This document shows positions 51,144 through 61,305 of a stretch of 64,000 bases of DNA, one piece after another. The stretch's first letter is position 1; every line of letters begins with the position of its first letter. The notes beneath the pieces were generated by a model. It did no database searches. It was not told the origin of the DNA and worked only from the letters and a program-made list of their open reading frames with translations. Both the position numbers and the translations under genes were made by a program. This DNA is from HXMU1420-13 sp963691715 (GTDB lineage Bacteria; Bacteroidota; Rhodothermia; Balneolales; Balneolaceae): positions 868,001 through 932,000 of the forward strand of contig OY829281.1 of assembly GCA_963691715.1 (NCBI GenBank), given 5' to 3'.

Positions 51144-51970
51144 TAATTAGTACCTAAGGAATCATCTATACCATTAGAATCAACATTTGCAATTTTTTTT
51201 ATTGCATCGGAATACATGCTTTCTGCATTTCCTCTATTTTTGCTTTGAGGGAATAACTGTATAAATTTTTCATAATTATCAACTGCTAAAGTATAACGCT
51301 CTACTTGTTTTTCAGTGATACTATTATCAGCATATGTAATATATGTCTCAATTTGTTTTAAAAGGGACTGTTCTGCCCATTTAGATTCTGGATACTGGTC
51401 AACAACTTGATCAAAATAGATAGAAGCGGCAACATATCGAGAAGTTCTTAGATAGAATTCACCAGCTTCAAATGATTTTCTCGCCAGTTTATTTCTTAAT
51501 TCATCAATTTTTTGGGCTGATTCAACAACAAGTTCACTATCAGGATATTTATTATTAAATAAACGAAACAGTTGTATGGCTCTACGTGTTGGTGTTTGAT
51601 CTAACCTATACCGGGGGCTTTGTTCATAAAAGCATAACGCAAGTTTATATTCTACTTGTTCCCGTTTTTCATCTTGAGGATAGTAACTGATAAAACGTTC
51701 ATACTCAGATGCTGCTAAAATATATTGTCGATCAAAAAAATAACTCTCTGCTAGAAAAAATTGAGCATCTTTAGAAAAATTAGTGCCCCTTCCCATTCTA
51801 GTAACAAGGTCAAATCCATAAGCTGCATCATCATACTTTTCTTCTTCAAATAAGGCTAAGGATTTATCATATGCAACGTTTAGTGGATCCCCAGGCCTAA
51901 TTAAGTCTTTATTTCGACAAGCAGTAGTTAAAATTAGTAATGTAAAAAGCGTAATAATGATTGAACGCAT
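51143..51970 (-). CDS. bamD: outer-membrane assembly lipoprotein BamD
   Basis: 275 residues with a lipoprotein signal (LTTAC, lipid Cys18) and a string of TPR-type helix pairs (YDDAAYGFDLVTRMG, YILAASEYERFISYYP, RYVAASIYFDQVVDQYP). BamD is the essential lipoprotein of the BAM complex. Here it lies in a run with nadD and a polyprenyl synthase, a common arrangement in Bacteroidota and relatives. Confidence 0.92.
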   Translation of the reverse strand: MRSIIITLFTLLILTTACRNKDLIRPGDPLNVAYDKSLALFEEEKYDDAAYGFDLVTRMGRGTNFSKDAQFFLAESYFFDRQYILAASEYERFISYYPQDEKREQVEYKLALCFYEQSPRYRLDQTPTRRAIQLFRLFNNKYPDSELVVESAQKIDELRNKLARKSFEAGEFYLRTSRYVAASIYFDQVVDQYPESKWAEQSLLKQIETYITYADNSITEKQVERYTLAVDNYEKFIQLFPQSKNRGNAESMYSDAIKKIANVDSNGIDDSLGTN

Positions 51971-51988
51971 AATAGATTTTATAGCTAT

Positions 51989-52984
51989 TTAATGATCACG
52001 ATGTTGTAAGAAGATAAGGAGATTTTTTAGTTCTTTCCTGTATTCTGTGGAATCAAAACTGTCGATATATGAAAAACAATTCTTATAATGGTCTTGTATA
52101 ATATTATAAACGTCTGAAATCACATCTAGAGAATGCATTATGTCTAAAACTACATCAACATCACTTTGAGTTGAAGTAGGATCTTCCAAAATTCGTGTTA
52201 TGGTTTCTTGTTGAATTTTATCTGCCCGTTCTAACGCAAGAATAGTCAAATATGTTTTCTTGCCTTCTATGATATCGCCACCAGGTTTTTTACCAAATTT
52301 TAAAGGGTCTGCAGTGGCGTCTAACAAGTCATCTTGAATCTGGAATGCAACACCCATTTCCATACCTAAATCATGTAAAACATCTTGTTTTTCTATAGAA
52401 GATCTGGCTGCAATCCCTCCCATTTTTAAAGCTCCAGCAATCAAAGCTCCAGTTTTACCAGCAATCATAGTAATGTATTCTTTAAGAGTTACATCGACTC
52501 GATTTACAAATTCCATGTCGTATGCTTGACCTTCGCATACTTCAATAATGGCTTGATTAAAACTTGAATTCATCAGAAAGTAATCAGCTTTAGAAAAATC
52601 TTGATGCCTACCGTAATAGTTTAGCAATTTATAGGCTTCTGCAAACATGAGATCACCAGTTAAAATTGCAACATTTTCGTCCCATTTTTTAAAAACACTA
52701 GGTTTTCCTCGTCGAGTATCTGCCGAGTCCATAATGTCATCATGAACAAGTGTAAAATTGTGAAGAATTTCTACTGCCAAAGCGGCGGGTAATGCATCTT
52801 CTTTTTTACCCCCGTTCATACCGCAAGCTAGGAGTGTTAATAGAGGACGTATTCTTTTCCCCCCAACCGACATAGCATATTGATAGGGGTTATACAAGCT
52901 AGACGGTTGCTCCTTATAATCAATATTTTTGAGCTCAATTTCTATAGCTTTTATTAGGTCTTTGTATAGGATGTTTTCTTCCAA
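51989..52984 (-). CDS. trans-polyprenyl diphosphate synthase
   Basis: 331-residue all-helical prenyltransferase that condenses IPP with allylic diphosphates. The first aspartate-rich motif is HDDIMDSAD preceded by LVHD, the second is DDLLDATAD, and RGKPSVFKKW carries the conserved Arg. Residues before the first motif (LHNFTLV) are bulky, which suggests short products, but length cannot be fixed from sequence. Encoded next to a type 2 IPP isomerase, so this is an isoprenoid block, probably for farnesyl- or geranylgeranyl-type precursors. Confidence 0.9.
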   Translation of the reverse strand: MEENILYKDLIKAIEIELKNIDYKEQPSSLYNPYQYAMSVGGKRIRPLLTLLACGMNGGKKEDALPAALAVEILHNFTLVHDDIMDSADTRRGKPSVFKKWDENVAILTGDLMFAEAYKLLNYYGRHQDFSKADYFLMNSSFNQAIIEVCEGQAYDMEFVNRVDVTLKEYITMIAGKTGALIAGALKMGGIAARSSIEKQDVLHDLGMEMGVAFQIQDDLLDATADPLKFGKKPGGDIIEGKKTYLTILALERADKIQQETITRILEDPTSTQSDVDVVLDIMHSLDVISDVYNIIQDHYKNCFSYIDSFDSTEYRKELKNLLIFLQHRDH

Positions 52985-53039
52985 ATGAATAAAAATTTAA
53001 GGCTGTCGAAGATACATAATTATTAAGCAGGTTTAATCT

Positions 53040-54062
53040 TTATTTTTCAAGCAAGTGTGATCGATTTAATTCATGTGGAGACGAGCAGCCTAGTAACAAA
53101 AGAAGGGTTTTAAAGTCTTTAACCAAAGATTTATAATAGGATTCTAATCCATCATATCCGTTTTCAATTACGGCTTTAATAACTGGTTGAGCTGTTGCGG
53201 TAAAATTTGCTCCAAGACACAACGCTTTACCAATATCTAATGCTGATCTAATGCCTCCAGAAGCAATTAATTCAAAATCTTCTTTCCATTCTATAGAAGA
53301 AATTTGACGAAGACATTCGACAGTGGGAATACCCCATTCATCAAATAGATGTTGAGGGGTTTTATTAGATGCACGTTGATTTTCTACTTTTGACCAACTT
53401 GTTCCACCAGAACCAGATACATCTATTACTTGAACACCAACATTAAGTAATCTTTCTGCTGAATATCTTGAGATCCCAGCACCTGTTTCTTTAACAATAA
53501 TAGGAATTCCAGCATGTTTAACCAGCGTTTCAATTCCTTGTAACACTCCAATGAAACTCCTATCCCCCTCTGGCTGCATTAATTCCTGTAATGGATTTAA
53601 ATGTACGATTAGTGCATTTGCTTCAATAGAATCAATAAGCTTTCTAGTATGCTGTATAGTCCAATCTTTGATTAATTGCACCCCACCAATATTTCCTGCA
53701 ATAAAAGCATTTGGAGCTTTTTTCCTTGCGATAGAAAATGAATTAACCTGATTTTCATCCACTAACATTGCGCGTTGACTCCCCACTCCAAAAGGAATGT
53801 TATTGACCTCACAAAAAATGGATATTATTTCATTAACCGGTCCTGCATCAGTATAACCACCCGTCATAGAAGAAATAAATAGCGGAAAGGAAAACGAATT
53901 ATTTAGAAGAGAAGCTTCAGTAGAAATCTCATCGAAATTAATCTCTGGAAGTGCATTATGTTGGAAATAAAACCTTTCAAACCCACTTGTCATTTGGTAT
54001 TGAGTTTGATTAGTTATTGTTAAATCAACATGATCTTTTTTACGTTGTGAGATATTTGACAT
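53040..54062 (-). CDS. fni: type 2 isopentenyl-diphosphate delta-isomerase
   Basis: 340-residue FMN-dependent enzyme that interconverts IPP and DMAPP. It has the N-terminal RKKDHVDLTI region typical of Fni, the IAGNIGGVQL and IVKETGAGIS segments for flavin and substrate, DVSGSGGTSW and SGGIRSALDIGKALCLGA. All regions are in usual order and the length is normal. Located just upstream of the polyprenyl synthase gene on the same strand. Confidence 0.94.
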   Translation of the reverse strand: MSNISQRKKDHVDLTITNQTQYQMTSGFERFYFQHNALPEINFDEISTEASLLNNSFSFPLFISSMTGGYTDAGPVNEIISIFCEVNNIPFGVGSQRAMLVDENQVNSFSIARKKAPNAFIAGNIGGVQLIKDWTIQHTRKLIDSIEANALIVHLNPLQELMQPEGDRSFIGVLQGIETLVKHAGIPIIVKETGAGISRYSAERLLNVGVQVIDVSGSGGTSWSKVENQRASNKTPQHLFDEWGIPTVECLRQISSIEWKEDFELIASGGIRSALDIGKALCLGANFTATAQPVIKAVIENGYDGLESYYKSLVKDFKTLLLLLGCSSPHELNRSHLLEK

Positions 54063-54086
54063 AGATCAAATTCCTATTTCCAATAA

Positions 54087-54806
54087 TTAAATTAAATAAC
54101 TCCCAGAGTTTATGTGAAATGTTTGCCCCGTAGCATGAATTAATTGTCCTTCAGCTAATAATAAAACTAGGTTTGCAATTTCCTCTGGAGGTGCAATATT
54201 GTTTAAAGCAAGTCCTTGAGTTAAATATTCTTTTCCATACACTTCAATCGATTCCATAGCCATATCCGTTTCTACGAATCCAGGGGCAATGGTATATGCA
54301 GAAATTCCTTTTTTCCCAAAACTACGAGCAATACTTTTGGTTAATCCAATCATTCCAGCTTTACTTGCAGCGTAAGCTGCATATTCTTGAGTATCACCTC
54401 GCATACCTGCTCGGCTTGATATATTTATAATTCTTCCTTTAATACCCTTATTTAACCAGCTATTTACAGCCCATTTGCATAGTAAAGCAGCCGCCCGAAG
54501 ATTCACTTGTTGTGTGACATCCCATGTTTCTAACCACTCTCTATCTGAAATACTAAAATCGGCATCTCTGAACATGCCTGCATTATTGATTAGAACTTGA
54601 GGGGGATCTTGGTGGTCAAATATTGATTTTAAAAGCAATAGTTTTTTCGAATCACTTAAATCACAAAAATGGTGAGAATAATTTGCATCTTTAGTTTCAA
54701 AATTAGTCTTCTTTGAGGTACCTATAACCTGAATATTATTTTTAAGAAATAAGAGTGTAATAGCTTTTCCTATTCCACGAGAAGATCCAGTCAAAAAGGT
54801 TTTCAT
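54087..54806 (-). CDS. short-chain dehydrogenase/reductase (FabG-like)
   Basis: 239 residues of classical SDR fold. The cofactor loop is TGSSRGIGKA, followed by NNAGMF, the catalytic Ser in INISSRAG, YAAYAASKAG (Tyr and Lys of the triad) and IAPGFVETDMA. Length and motifs are like 3-oxoacyl-ACP reductase, but many SDRs with other substrates look the same. It precedes the isoprenoid pair with a 24-base gap on the same strand; a role in that pathway is only a possibility. Confidence 0.85.
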   Translation of the reverse strand: MKTFLTGSSRGIGKAITLLFLKNNIQVIGTSKKTNFETKDANYSHHFCDLSDSKKLLLLKSIFDHQDPPQVLINNAGMFRDADFSISDREWLETWDVTQQVNLRAAALLCKWAVNSWLNKGIKGRIINISSRAGMRGDTQEYAAYAASKAGMIGLTKSIARSFGKKGISAYTIAPGFVETDMAMESIEVYGKEYLTQGLALNNIAPPEEIANLVLLLAEGQLIHATGQTFHINSGSYLI

Positions 54807-54932
54807 GTATTAAAAGGATTTACATACTTCAATTAAATTTATTTCAAATAACAATTTTCCAATAATTCTTCAGCTTATTGCTGAGGATAAATTAAAAATC
54901 GTATTCAAATTAATGGAAATCAGTTTATAAAA

Positions 54933-55445
54933 CTAGTTTTTCCAAACAGGTACAAAACTACAAGCTTCGCCATACATCATTTTTTTAGCTGTTTTCATTA
55001 ATTTATTGGTAGCCAATAAATAAATTGAATCAGGAATATGGATATCGCCGCATCCTTTAAGAAGAATATACTTTCCTTTGTATTGATTCCAATCATGCAT
55101 ATTAATACCTCTTTGATATATTTCATGAATGATTTCATTTGGTGAAAGATGAAATACCTCTTTGGCAAAAGGTGAGGCATGAGTGGTTATCAACATCCAG
55201 GCCCACGGGGGTATAATTGCATCTGTTGAACAAATAACACTCAAATATTTATTTCCAAATTGATTCCAATCATACTTTTCAAGATATGATCTAAATTCAA
55301 CTTCTCTCAATAATAAACCCATATGTAAAAAGTCTTTGATATCTAATACAACTATTGGAGTATCATCATAAAACATATCCGCTAAATCTATTGAAATTAA
55401 TTTAGTATTAGCTTTGACTTTATTTACAATTGTTTCTTTGCTCAT
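54933..55445 (-). CDS. DUF2480 family protein
   Basis: 170 residues matching the DUF2480 pattern: ISIDLADMF, DIKDFLHMGLLLREVEFR, SVICSTDAIIPPWAWMLI, and a C-terminal MYGEACSFVPVWKN. Two cysteines (CSTDA, KGCGD) lie in conserved positions. DUF2480 is frequent in Bacteroidota and often encoded near the SUF operon, as here, so a link with iron-sulfur or redox metabolism is a fair guess. Function unknown. Confidence 0.78.
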   Translation of the reverse strand: MSKETIVNKVKANTKLISIDLADMFYDDTPIVVLDIKDFLHMGLLLREVEFRSYLEKYDWNQFGNKYLSVICSTDAIIPPWAWMLITTHASPFAKEVFHLSPNEIIHEIYQRGINMHDWNQYKGKYILLKGCGDIHIPDSIYLLATNKLMKTAKKMMYGEACSFVPVWKN

Positions 55446-55531
55446 TGTATATGTAATTAATACTGAAATAGAGTCAACATCCTTTGTTTAAAATTAAACT
55501 ATAACTGAAATCAGTAAATGGTTAGATAATT

Positions 55532-55870
55532 TTAAACTGAAAATGATTCACCACATGAACATGTTCTATTTGCATTTGGGTTATGGAAATGAAAACCTTG
55601 ACCATCGAAACCGTCTGTATAATCTAATTCAGTTCCTGCTAGATATAAAAAACTTCTCATATCTATGAGTACTTTTAGTCCATTAATAACAAAAACTTGA
55701 TCTTGTTCATTAGGTTGAACATCGGTTGAAAAATCTAGATTATAGGTCAATCCGGAGCATCCTCCTGAAACCACACCTACCTTTAGAAAAGCCTCATTTG
55801 CGACATTCTGATCCTTTCGGATTTCATGAATCCGCTTTTGAGCTCGTTCACTAATGCTAATCTCGCTCAT
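55532..55870 (-). CDS. sufA: A-type iron-sulfur carrier (SufA/ErpA-like)
   Basis: 112-residue protein with the three cysteines expected of A-type carriers: GGCSGLTYN and the terminal CSCG pair. It passes Fe-S clusters from the SUF scaffold to target proteins. It is the last gene of the minus-strand SUF operon, starting 12 bases after the Nfu gene. IscA, SufA and ErpA cannot be separated with certainty; context favours SufA. Confidence 0.92.
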   Translation of the reverse strand: MSEISISERAQKRIHEIRKDQNVANEAFLKVGVVSGGCSGLTYNLDFSTDVQPNEQDQVFVINGLKVLIDMRSFLYLAGTELDYTDGFDGQGFHFHNPNANRTCSCGESFSV

Positions 55871-55881
55871 ACTTTATTAGA

Positions 55882-56433
55882 TTAAACCGAAATTACCTGA
55901 ATTTCTGGATCAATTCGTTTAACCATACTCTCAATAGCATAAAGCGTACCTGTTGTAGCTGTAGGGCAAGTTCCACAAGCACCCTGATAATGAACTTTTA
56001 GTCTATTATCATCCAGACTTAATACTTTTAAGCCACCTCCATCTGCTAATAAATAAGGACGAACCTGTTCATCAAGCATCTGATTGATTTCTTTTAGTCT
56101 AGGATCATCTGAATTAGCTGCTTCCTCGCTTACATGAACGTCACTATCAGCTTCTAAATCTAATTGTGGGCTTGCTTCACGTATTGGTGGAGCTAATTTT
56201 CGTAATAATTCAGACCAAACGGCTTTACCATCCTGGGTAACAGTTATATATTTATCCACATAATATACATTAATTACATGTTCGATCTCAAAAAGAGCCT
56301 TTGCAAGTTTATCTTGTTCTGCATCGACACTATTTTCATACGATCGAGTAACTCCATTCGTAAGTGGTTCAGCAAGGACAAAGCGCATTGCGTCTGGATT
56401 TGGAGTACGTTCTATTTCTTTAATTTTTGCCAT
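55882..56433 (-). CDS. Nfu-type iron-sulfur scaffold with N-terminal Nfu domain
   Basis: 183 residues in two parts: an N-terminal Nfu_N domain (ERTPNPDAMRFVLAEPL) and a C-terminal NifU-like domain with the cluster-binding CGTCP motif. The acidic linker between them (about residues 90-105) is flexible. It probably receives clusters from SufBCD. It lies between sufS and the sufA-type gene. The two-domain form is like plant and cyanobacterial Nfu and NfuA-like proteins. Confidence 0.9.
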   Translation of the reverse strand: MAKIKEIERTPNPDAMRFVLAEPLTNGVTRSYENSVDAEQDKLAKALFEIEHVINVYYVDKYITVTQDGKAVWSELLRKLAPPIREASPQLDLEADSDVHVSEEAANSDDPRLKEINQMLDEQVRPYLLADGGGLKVLSLDDNRLKVHYQGACGTCPTATTGTLYAIESMVKRIDPEIQVISV

Positions 56434-56444
56434 GATGTATCCGT

Positions 56445-57695
56445 TTATGCGAAAAATTCCTGGGTATATTTAATTACTTCTACTAATCTATTAATATCGT
56501 CTTCATTATTGTAAAATGAAATGGATGCTCGTAATGTGCCTGGAATAGTATAATAATCCATAATGGGTTGTGCACAATGATGTCCAGTTCGTACTGCAAT
56601 TCCTTCTTTATCCATAATGGTTCCAGCATCTGTGGGGTGAATACCATCTAGCAGAAAAGAAATTACACTTGCTTTATTGGTTGCTCGACCGATGATTTGA
56701 ACACCTTCAATTTTGTTTAATTCAGATGTAGCATATTCTAGAAGTTCATTTTCTCGAGCAGCTATTTGATCCATTCCAATGTCATTTAAGAACTGTATTG
56801 CAGCACCTAATCCTATACCTGCCGCTATAGGAGGTGTTCCAGCCTCAAACTTGTGTGGTAAATCATTGTATGTAGTTTTCTCAAACGTCACTTTATCAAT
56901 CATGTCCCCACCACCACGATAAGGAGGCATCTTATCAAGCAATTCTCTCTTACCGTAAAGTATGCCAAATCCAGTGGGGCCACACATTTTATGTGCCGAG
57001 AATGTATAAAAGTCTGCGTCTAAAGATTGCATATCTACAGATCGATGAGGTGCAGATTGAGCTCCATCTACCAACACAACAGCCCCTTTCTTGTGAGAAG
57101 ATTTTATTATTTCTTCAACTGGATTAATGGTTCCAAGTGCATTAGAAACATGAATAATTGCCACCATTTTGGTTCGTTCAGAAAGCAACTCATAGAATCT
57201 ATCCATAATCAACTCACCATTTTCATCCATTGGTATCACTTTGAGGATAGCACCTGTTTGGTGAGCAACCATTTGCCATGGAACAATATTGGCGTGATGT
57301 TCCATATGAGACACTAATATTTCGTCACCTTCTTTCAAAAAGGCCGCGCCATAACTTTGTGCAACAAGATTTATTGAATCAGTGGTACCCGTTGTAAAAA
57401 TTATTTCTTCGAGAGATTCAGCATTTAAAAATTCACGAACTAGCTCGCGAGTAGCTTCATATTCATCGGTTGCTTTTTGACTCAGAGAATGTATTCCTCT
57501 ATGAACATTGGCATGTTCAAAACTATGGTACTTATTAAGTCGATCGATTACAGATTTTGGCATTTGGCTTGATGCGCCATTATCTAAATATACCAGGGGT
57601 TTACCATTCACTTCCTGCTTTAGAACAGGAAATTCAGCTCTTATTGCATCCCAATCGATGGTTGTTGATTCTATATTTTTTATAGACTGTTGCAA
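56445..57695 (-). CDS. sufS: cysteine desulfurase SufS
   Basis: 416-residue class V aminotransferase-type enzyme that removes sulfur from cysteine for Fe-S assembly. The PLP lysine lies in FSAHKMCGPTG, and the catalytic cysteine in VRTGHHCAQP, the RxGHHC signature of group II (SufS) enzymes. Full length. No sufE or sufU is seen in this operon; a persulfide acceptor must be encoded elsewhere. Starts four bases after the sufD stop. Confidence 0.95.
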   Translation of the reverse strand: MQQSIKNIESTTIDWDAIRAEFPVLKQEVNGKPLVYLDNGASSQMPKSVIDRLNKYHSFEHANVHRGIHSLSQKATDEYEATRELVREFLNAESLEEIIFTTGTTDSINLVAQSYGAAFLKEGDEILVSHMEHHANIVPWQMVAHQTGAILKVIPMDENGELIMDRFYELLSERTKMVAIIHVSNALGTINPVEEIIKSSHKKGAVVLVDGAQSAPHRSVDMQSLDADFYTFSAHKMCGPTGFGILYGKRELLDKMPPYRGGGDMIDKVTFEKTTYNDLPHKFEAGTPPIAAGIGLGAAIQFLNDIGMDQIAARENELLEYATSELNKIEGVQIIGRATNKASVISFLLDGIHPTDAGTIMDKEGIAVRTGHHCAQPIMDYYTIPGTLRASISFYNNEDDINRLVEVIKYTQEFFA

Positions 57696-57698
57696 CTA

Positions 57699-59003
57699 TT
57701 AATCTCTTGTTGTGTATTTAATCACTTCATTTAAAAGCAGTTTTTCAACTGATTCAACTTCCATACTTTCAACACTTTCTAGTGCAAAAGCATACACAAG
57801 AAGTTCCCTCGCTTTTTGTTCAGTCAAACCACGAGAATGCAAATAAAAAACTTCATTGTCGTCGAGGTGGCCAATAGTTGCACCATGTGAACAACGAACA
57901 TCGTCAGCAAAAATTTCTAACTGTGGTTTAGTGTACACCTTCCCTTCTTCCGACAATAATAAGTTTCTATTTTCTTGAAAGGAATCAATTTTTTGGGCAT
58001 CCTTAGCCACAAAGATTTTACCGTTAAAAATGGAAGTTGCATTATCATTAACCACCACTTTATGTAATTGATGGCTATTTCCATGAGCAAATCGGTGATC
58101 CATAATTGAATGGGTATCTGCAATTTGCTCTCCATCAATTAAAACCAAACCATCAACAGTGAAATCTACTTCTGTAGCATTTTGGATTACACGCGGATCA
58201 TTTCTGAATAATTTTGCTCCTAAACAAATGGTATAGGAATGATATTCTGCATTCCTATCTAGCATCGCGATTGGTCGAGAAACATGAATTGCTTGTTTCG
58301 AATCGCGCTGTATTCTTGCATGATGAACATGTGCGCCTGCAAACAAACGAAACTCTGTTATGGGTACGTTCAGATACACATTGTCAGAAAGTCCGATATG
58401 TTCCTCAATAATAGTAGCCTTAGAATACATTTCACCTACAAAGAGTAACCTAGGCGTAGCATAAAATGCTTTGTCCGCATCCGTAAATATATTTAAAATA
58501 TGAATTGGAGCTTCAACCGCTGTTTCTTCTGGTAAATAAATAAATGCAGCATCATCGAAAACAGCATCATTAAAAGGAGCAAACACATCATTTTCAAAAT
58601 TTGTAATGTTGCCTAAGTGCTCTTTTACAGCTTCATGATCTCCATATTCATTCATATTACCCACAATAACATGATTTGGTAATTCACTTATCGAGGATAA
58701 TTCGCTGTTATACTTACCATTTACAAACACTAAACGAGTATTTAGCGCCTCAGGTAGAATGTATTCGGTTATATTGTCGAGGGTAGACGGATTAGAGTCT
58801 GATATAGAATGAAAACTATTTTTTTTGATCGCATTAAGATCAGTAAACCTCCAATCTTCATCTTTTTTAGTTGGAAATGATAATTCTTCCAAAGCAACCT
58901 GGCCTCGTACATTGATTGCTTGAATGGCTACAGAACTGGCTTTATTAGTTAATTCACCATTAATAAAAGATAATAATGTTTCCTTTTGAGCGATATCACT
59001 CAT
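57699..59003 (-). CDS. sufD: SufD component of the SufBCD scaffold
   Basis: About 434 residues of the SufB/SufD beta-helix family: a variable N-terminal region (LEELSFPTKKDEDWRFTDL), the right-handed beta-helix with HVHHARIQ and the SRPIAML segment, and a C-terminal helical part with DVRCSHGATIGHLD typical of SufD. I take ATG 59003, which leaves one base after the SufC stop; an ATG 15 bases earlier would overlap SufC. Function: forms the SufBC2D complex with SufB and SufC. Confidence 0.93.
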   Translation of the reverse strand: MSDIAQKETLLSFINGELTNKASSVAIQAINVRGQVALEELSFPTKKDEDWRFTDLNAIKKNSFHSISDSNPSTLDNITEYILPEALNTRLVFVNGKYNSELSSISELPNHVIVGNMNEYGDHEAVKEHLGNITNFENDVFAPFNDAVFDDAAFIYLPEETAVEAPIHILNIFTDADKAFYATPRLLFVGEMYSKATIIEEHIGLSDNVYLNVPITEFRLFAGAHVHHARIQRDSKQAIHVSRPIAMLDRNAEYHSYTICLGAKLFRNDPRVIQNATEVDFTVDGLVLIDGEQIADTHSIMDHRFAHGNSHQLHKVVVNDNATSIFNGKIFVAKDAQKIDSFQENRNLLLSEEGKVYTKPQLEIFADDVRCSHGATIGHLDDNEVFYLHSRGLTEQKARELLVYAFALESVESMEVESVEKLLLNEVIKYTTRD

Positions 59004-59004
59004 T

Positions 59005-59775
59005 TTATGCCTCTCCATTTGTGGCTAGTTCTCTTTCATATTGGTCGTATCCTTCAGCTTCAAGTGATTCTGCTAAAGATATATCACCTGACTTTATGAT
59101 TTTACCATCCATCATTACATGTACATAATGCGGTTTGATATAATTCAGCAACCGTTGATAATGGGTGATCATAACGATAGCATTGTTATCATTAGCAATT
59201 TTATTTACACCATCAGAAACTACTTTTAAGGCATCAATATCAAGTCCAGAATCGGTTTCATCCAGAAATGATAAAACAGGATTGAGTACTGCCATCTGAA
59301 ATATTTCATTCTTTTTTTTCTCACCACCAGAAAACCCAGTATTGATGGATCGGTTAAGAAATTCATCCTTCATTTCAATTACATCTAATTTACTTTCGAT
59401 GTAATCCTCGAACTCTATAGGATCTAATTCTTCACGGTTGTTAGCTCGAGCAATAGTATTGTATGCCTCTCTTAATAATGTTCTATTAGTGATACCTGGT
59501 ACTTCAACTGGATATTGAAAGGCTAAAAATAAACCTAGATGTGCACGTTCATCAGCATCCATTTCGGTGATATTTTCTCCATTAAATAGAATTTCTCCAT
59601 CAGTAACTTCATATTCTGGATGACCAGACACAACTTTTGATAATGTACTTTTACCACTACCATTAGGACCCATTATGGCATGTATTTCACCAGCATTCAC
59701 TTCTAAATTAACGCCTTTGAGAATTTGAATATCTTCACCTTCTACTTTAGCATGTAAATTTTTTATTTGTAGCAC
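59005..59775 (-). CDS. sufC: SufC ATPase
   Basis: 256-residue ABC-type ATPase of the SUF system. Walker A GPNGSGKST, Q-loop (LAFQYPVEV), signature FSGGEKKKNEIFQM, Walker B LSFLDETDSGLDIDAL and the His switch (MITHYQ) are all present. It energises the SufBCD scaffold and is not a transporter. Directly followed by sufD. Confidence 0.96.
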   Translation of the reverse strand: MLQIKNLHAKVEGEDIQILKGVNLEVNAGEIHAIMGPNGSGKSTLSKVVSGHPEYEVTDGEILFNGENITEMDADERAHLGLFLAFQYPVEVPGITNRTLLREAYNTIARANNREELDPIEFEDYIESKLDVIEMKDEFLNRSINTGFSGGEKKKNEIFQMAVLNPVLSFLDETDSGLDIDALKVVSDGVNKIANDNNAIVMITHYQRLLNYIKPHYVHVMMDGKIIKSGDISLAESLEAEGYDQYERELATNGEA

Positions 59776-59821
59776 TTTATAATTCTTTTAATTGTTTAAT
59801 TCTTTTGGTCGGCCTTATTTT

Positions 59822-61279
59822 TTAGCCCACACTTCCTTCAAGTTTAACATCTAGTAATTTGTTTGCTTCTACAGCAAATTCTAGAGGTAATTCCTTTAAT
59901 ACCTCTTTCACGAATCCATTAATGATCATTGAGATCGCGTCTTGTTCACTTATACCGCGCTGCATCAAGTAAAAGATTTGTTCTTCTCCTACTCTAGAAG
60001 TTGTAGCTTCATGTTCTACACTACTACTTGGATTCTCACTAGAGATATATGGAAAAGTGTGAGCCCCACATTCTTGGCCAATTAGCATAGAATCACATAC
60101 CGAATAATTTTTAGAACCATGGGCTTTTTTCCCAATTTTCACTTCGCCACGATAACTGTTTTGAGATCTCCCAGCAGATATACCCTTTGAGATAATTGTG
60201 GAACGAGTATTTTTCCCAAGATGAATCATTTTGGTTCCAGTATCTGCTTGCTGCATTTTTGTAGTAACAGCTACAGAATAAAATTCACCGATAGAATTAT
60301 CTCCTTTTAAAATTACACTTGGGTATTTGAGAGTTACAGCTGAACCAGTTTCAAGCTGTGTCCAGCTAATTTTTGAATTTTTACCTTTGCAAATACCCCG
60401 TTTAGTAACAAAATTATAAATTCCACCCTTTCCATTTTCATCGCCAGAATACCAGTTCTGGATGGTTGAATACTTTATATCTGCATTATCTAAAGCAACC
60501 AGTTCAACTACAGCAGCATGAAGCTGATTTTCGTCGTACATGGGTGCAGTACAACCTTCAAGGTAACTTACACTCGAACCTTCTTCAGCAATAATTAACG
60601 TTCGTTCGAATTGCCCCGATTCCATATTATTTATTCGGAAGTATGTACTCAACTCCATTGGACACACAGTGTTCTTTGGTATGTAACAGAAAGAACCATC
60701 AGAAAATACTGCAGAATTTAACGCTGAGAAATAGTTGTCTCGAACTGGAACAACCGAAGCCATGTATTTTTTTACTAATTCAGGATGTTCATGAATGGCT
60801 TCAGATATAGGACAGAAAATTACACCAGCTTCAGCTAGTTTTTCTTTGAAGGAAGTGAAGATAGAAACACTATCAAAAACAGCATCAATAGCCACATTTG
60901 ATAACATTTTTTGCTCTTCTAATGGAATTCCTAGTTTTTCATATGTTTCGAGGATATTCGGATCAACATCGTCTAAGCTATCAAGTTGAGGTTTTTGTTT
61001 AGGAGCTGAATAATAAAGAAGATGTTCATAATCAATGGGCTCATAGGTGGCATTAAACCATTCAGGCTCTGTCATTTCTCGCCAAGCATGATATGCTTTA
61101 ACACGAAAGTCAGTCATCCAATCAGGTTCATTCTTTCTTTTTGAAATTTCTCGAACAATTTCTTCGCTTATTCCTTTTGGAAATTCTTCATACTCAACTT
61201 CGGTAGAGAAACCATATTTATATTCCTCTCCAATCATTGATTCCAACGCTTTTACTTCGTCACTTAACTCTTCGCTCAT
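59822..61279 (-). CDS. sufB: SufB scaffold protein
   Basis: 485-residue Fe-S scaffold of the SufBC2D complex. It has the N-terminal YKYGFSTEVEYEEFPKG region, EEGSSVSYLEGCTAP, the beta-helix core with SRSTIISKGIS-like and SYRGEVKIGKKAHGSKN stretches, and the C-terminal CDSMLIGQECGAHTFPYI typical of SufB. First gene of the SUF operon. The 157-base region upstream must hold the promoter and contains an inverted repeat. No IscR-type or other regulator gene is adjacent. Confidence 0.95.
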   Translation of the reverse strand: MSEELSDEVKALESMIGEEYKYGFSTEVEYEEFPKGISEEIVREISKRKNEPDWMTDFRVKAYHAWREMTEPEWFNATYEPIDYEHLLYYSAPKQKPQLDSLDDVDPNILETYEKLGIPLEEQKMLSNVAIDAVFDSVSIFTSFKEKLAEAGVIFCPISEAIHEHPELVKKYMASVVPVRDNYFSALNSAVFSDGSFCYIPKNTVCPMELSTYFRINNMESGQFERTLIIAEEGSSVSYLEGCTAPMYDENQLHAAVVELVALDNADIKYSTIQNWYSGDENGKGGIYNFVTKRGICKGKNSKISWTQLETGSAVTLKYPSVILKGDNSIGEFYSVAVTTKMQQADTGTKMIHLGKNTRSTIISKGISAGRSQNSYRGEVKIGKKAHGSKNYSVCDSMLIGQECGAHTFPYISSENPSSSVEHEATTSRVGEEQIFYLMQRGISEQDAISMIINGFVKEVLKELPLEFAVEANKLLDVKLEGSVG

Positions 61280-61305
61280 CTAATATATATTTGATCGTTA
61301 AAAGC

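Noticed and set aside
54998..55180. Short frame on the minus strand inside the DUF2480 gene
   Set aside because: Out-of-frame shadow of a recognised gene.
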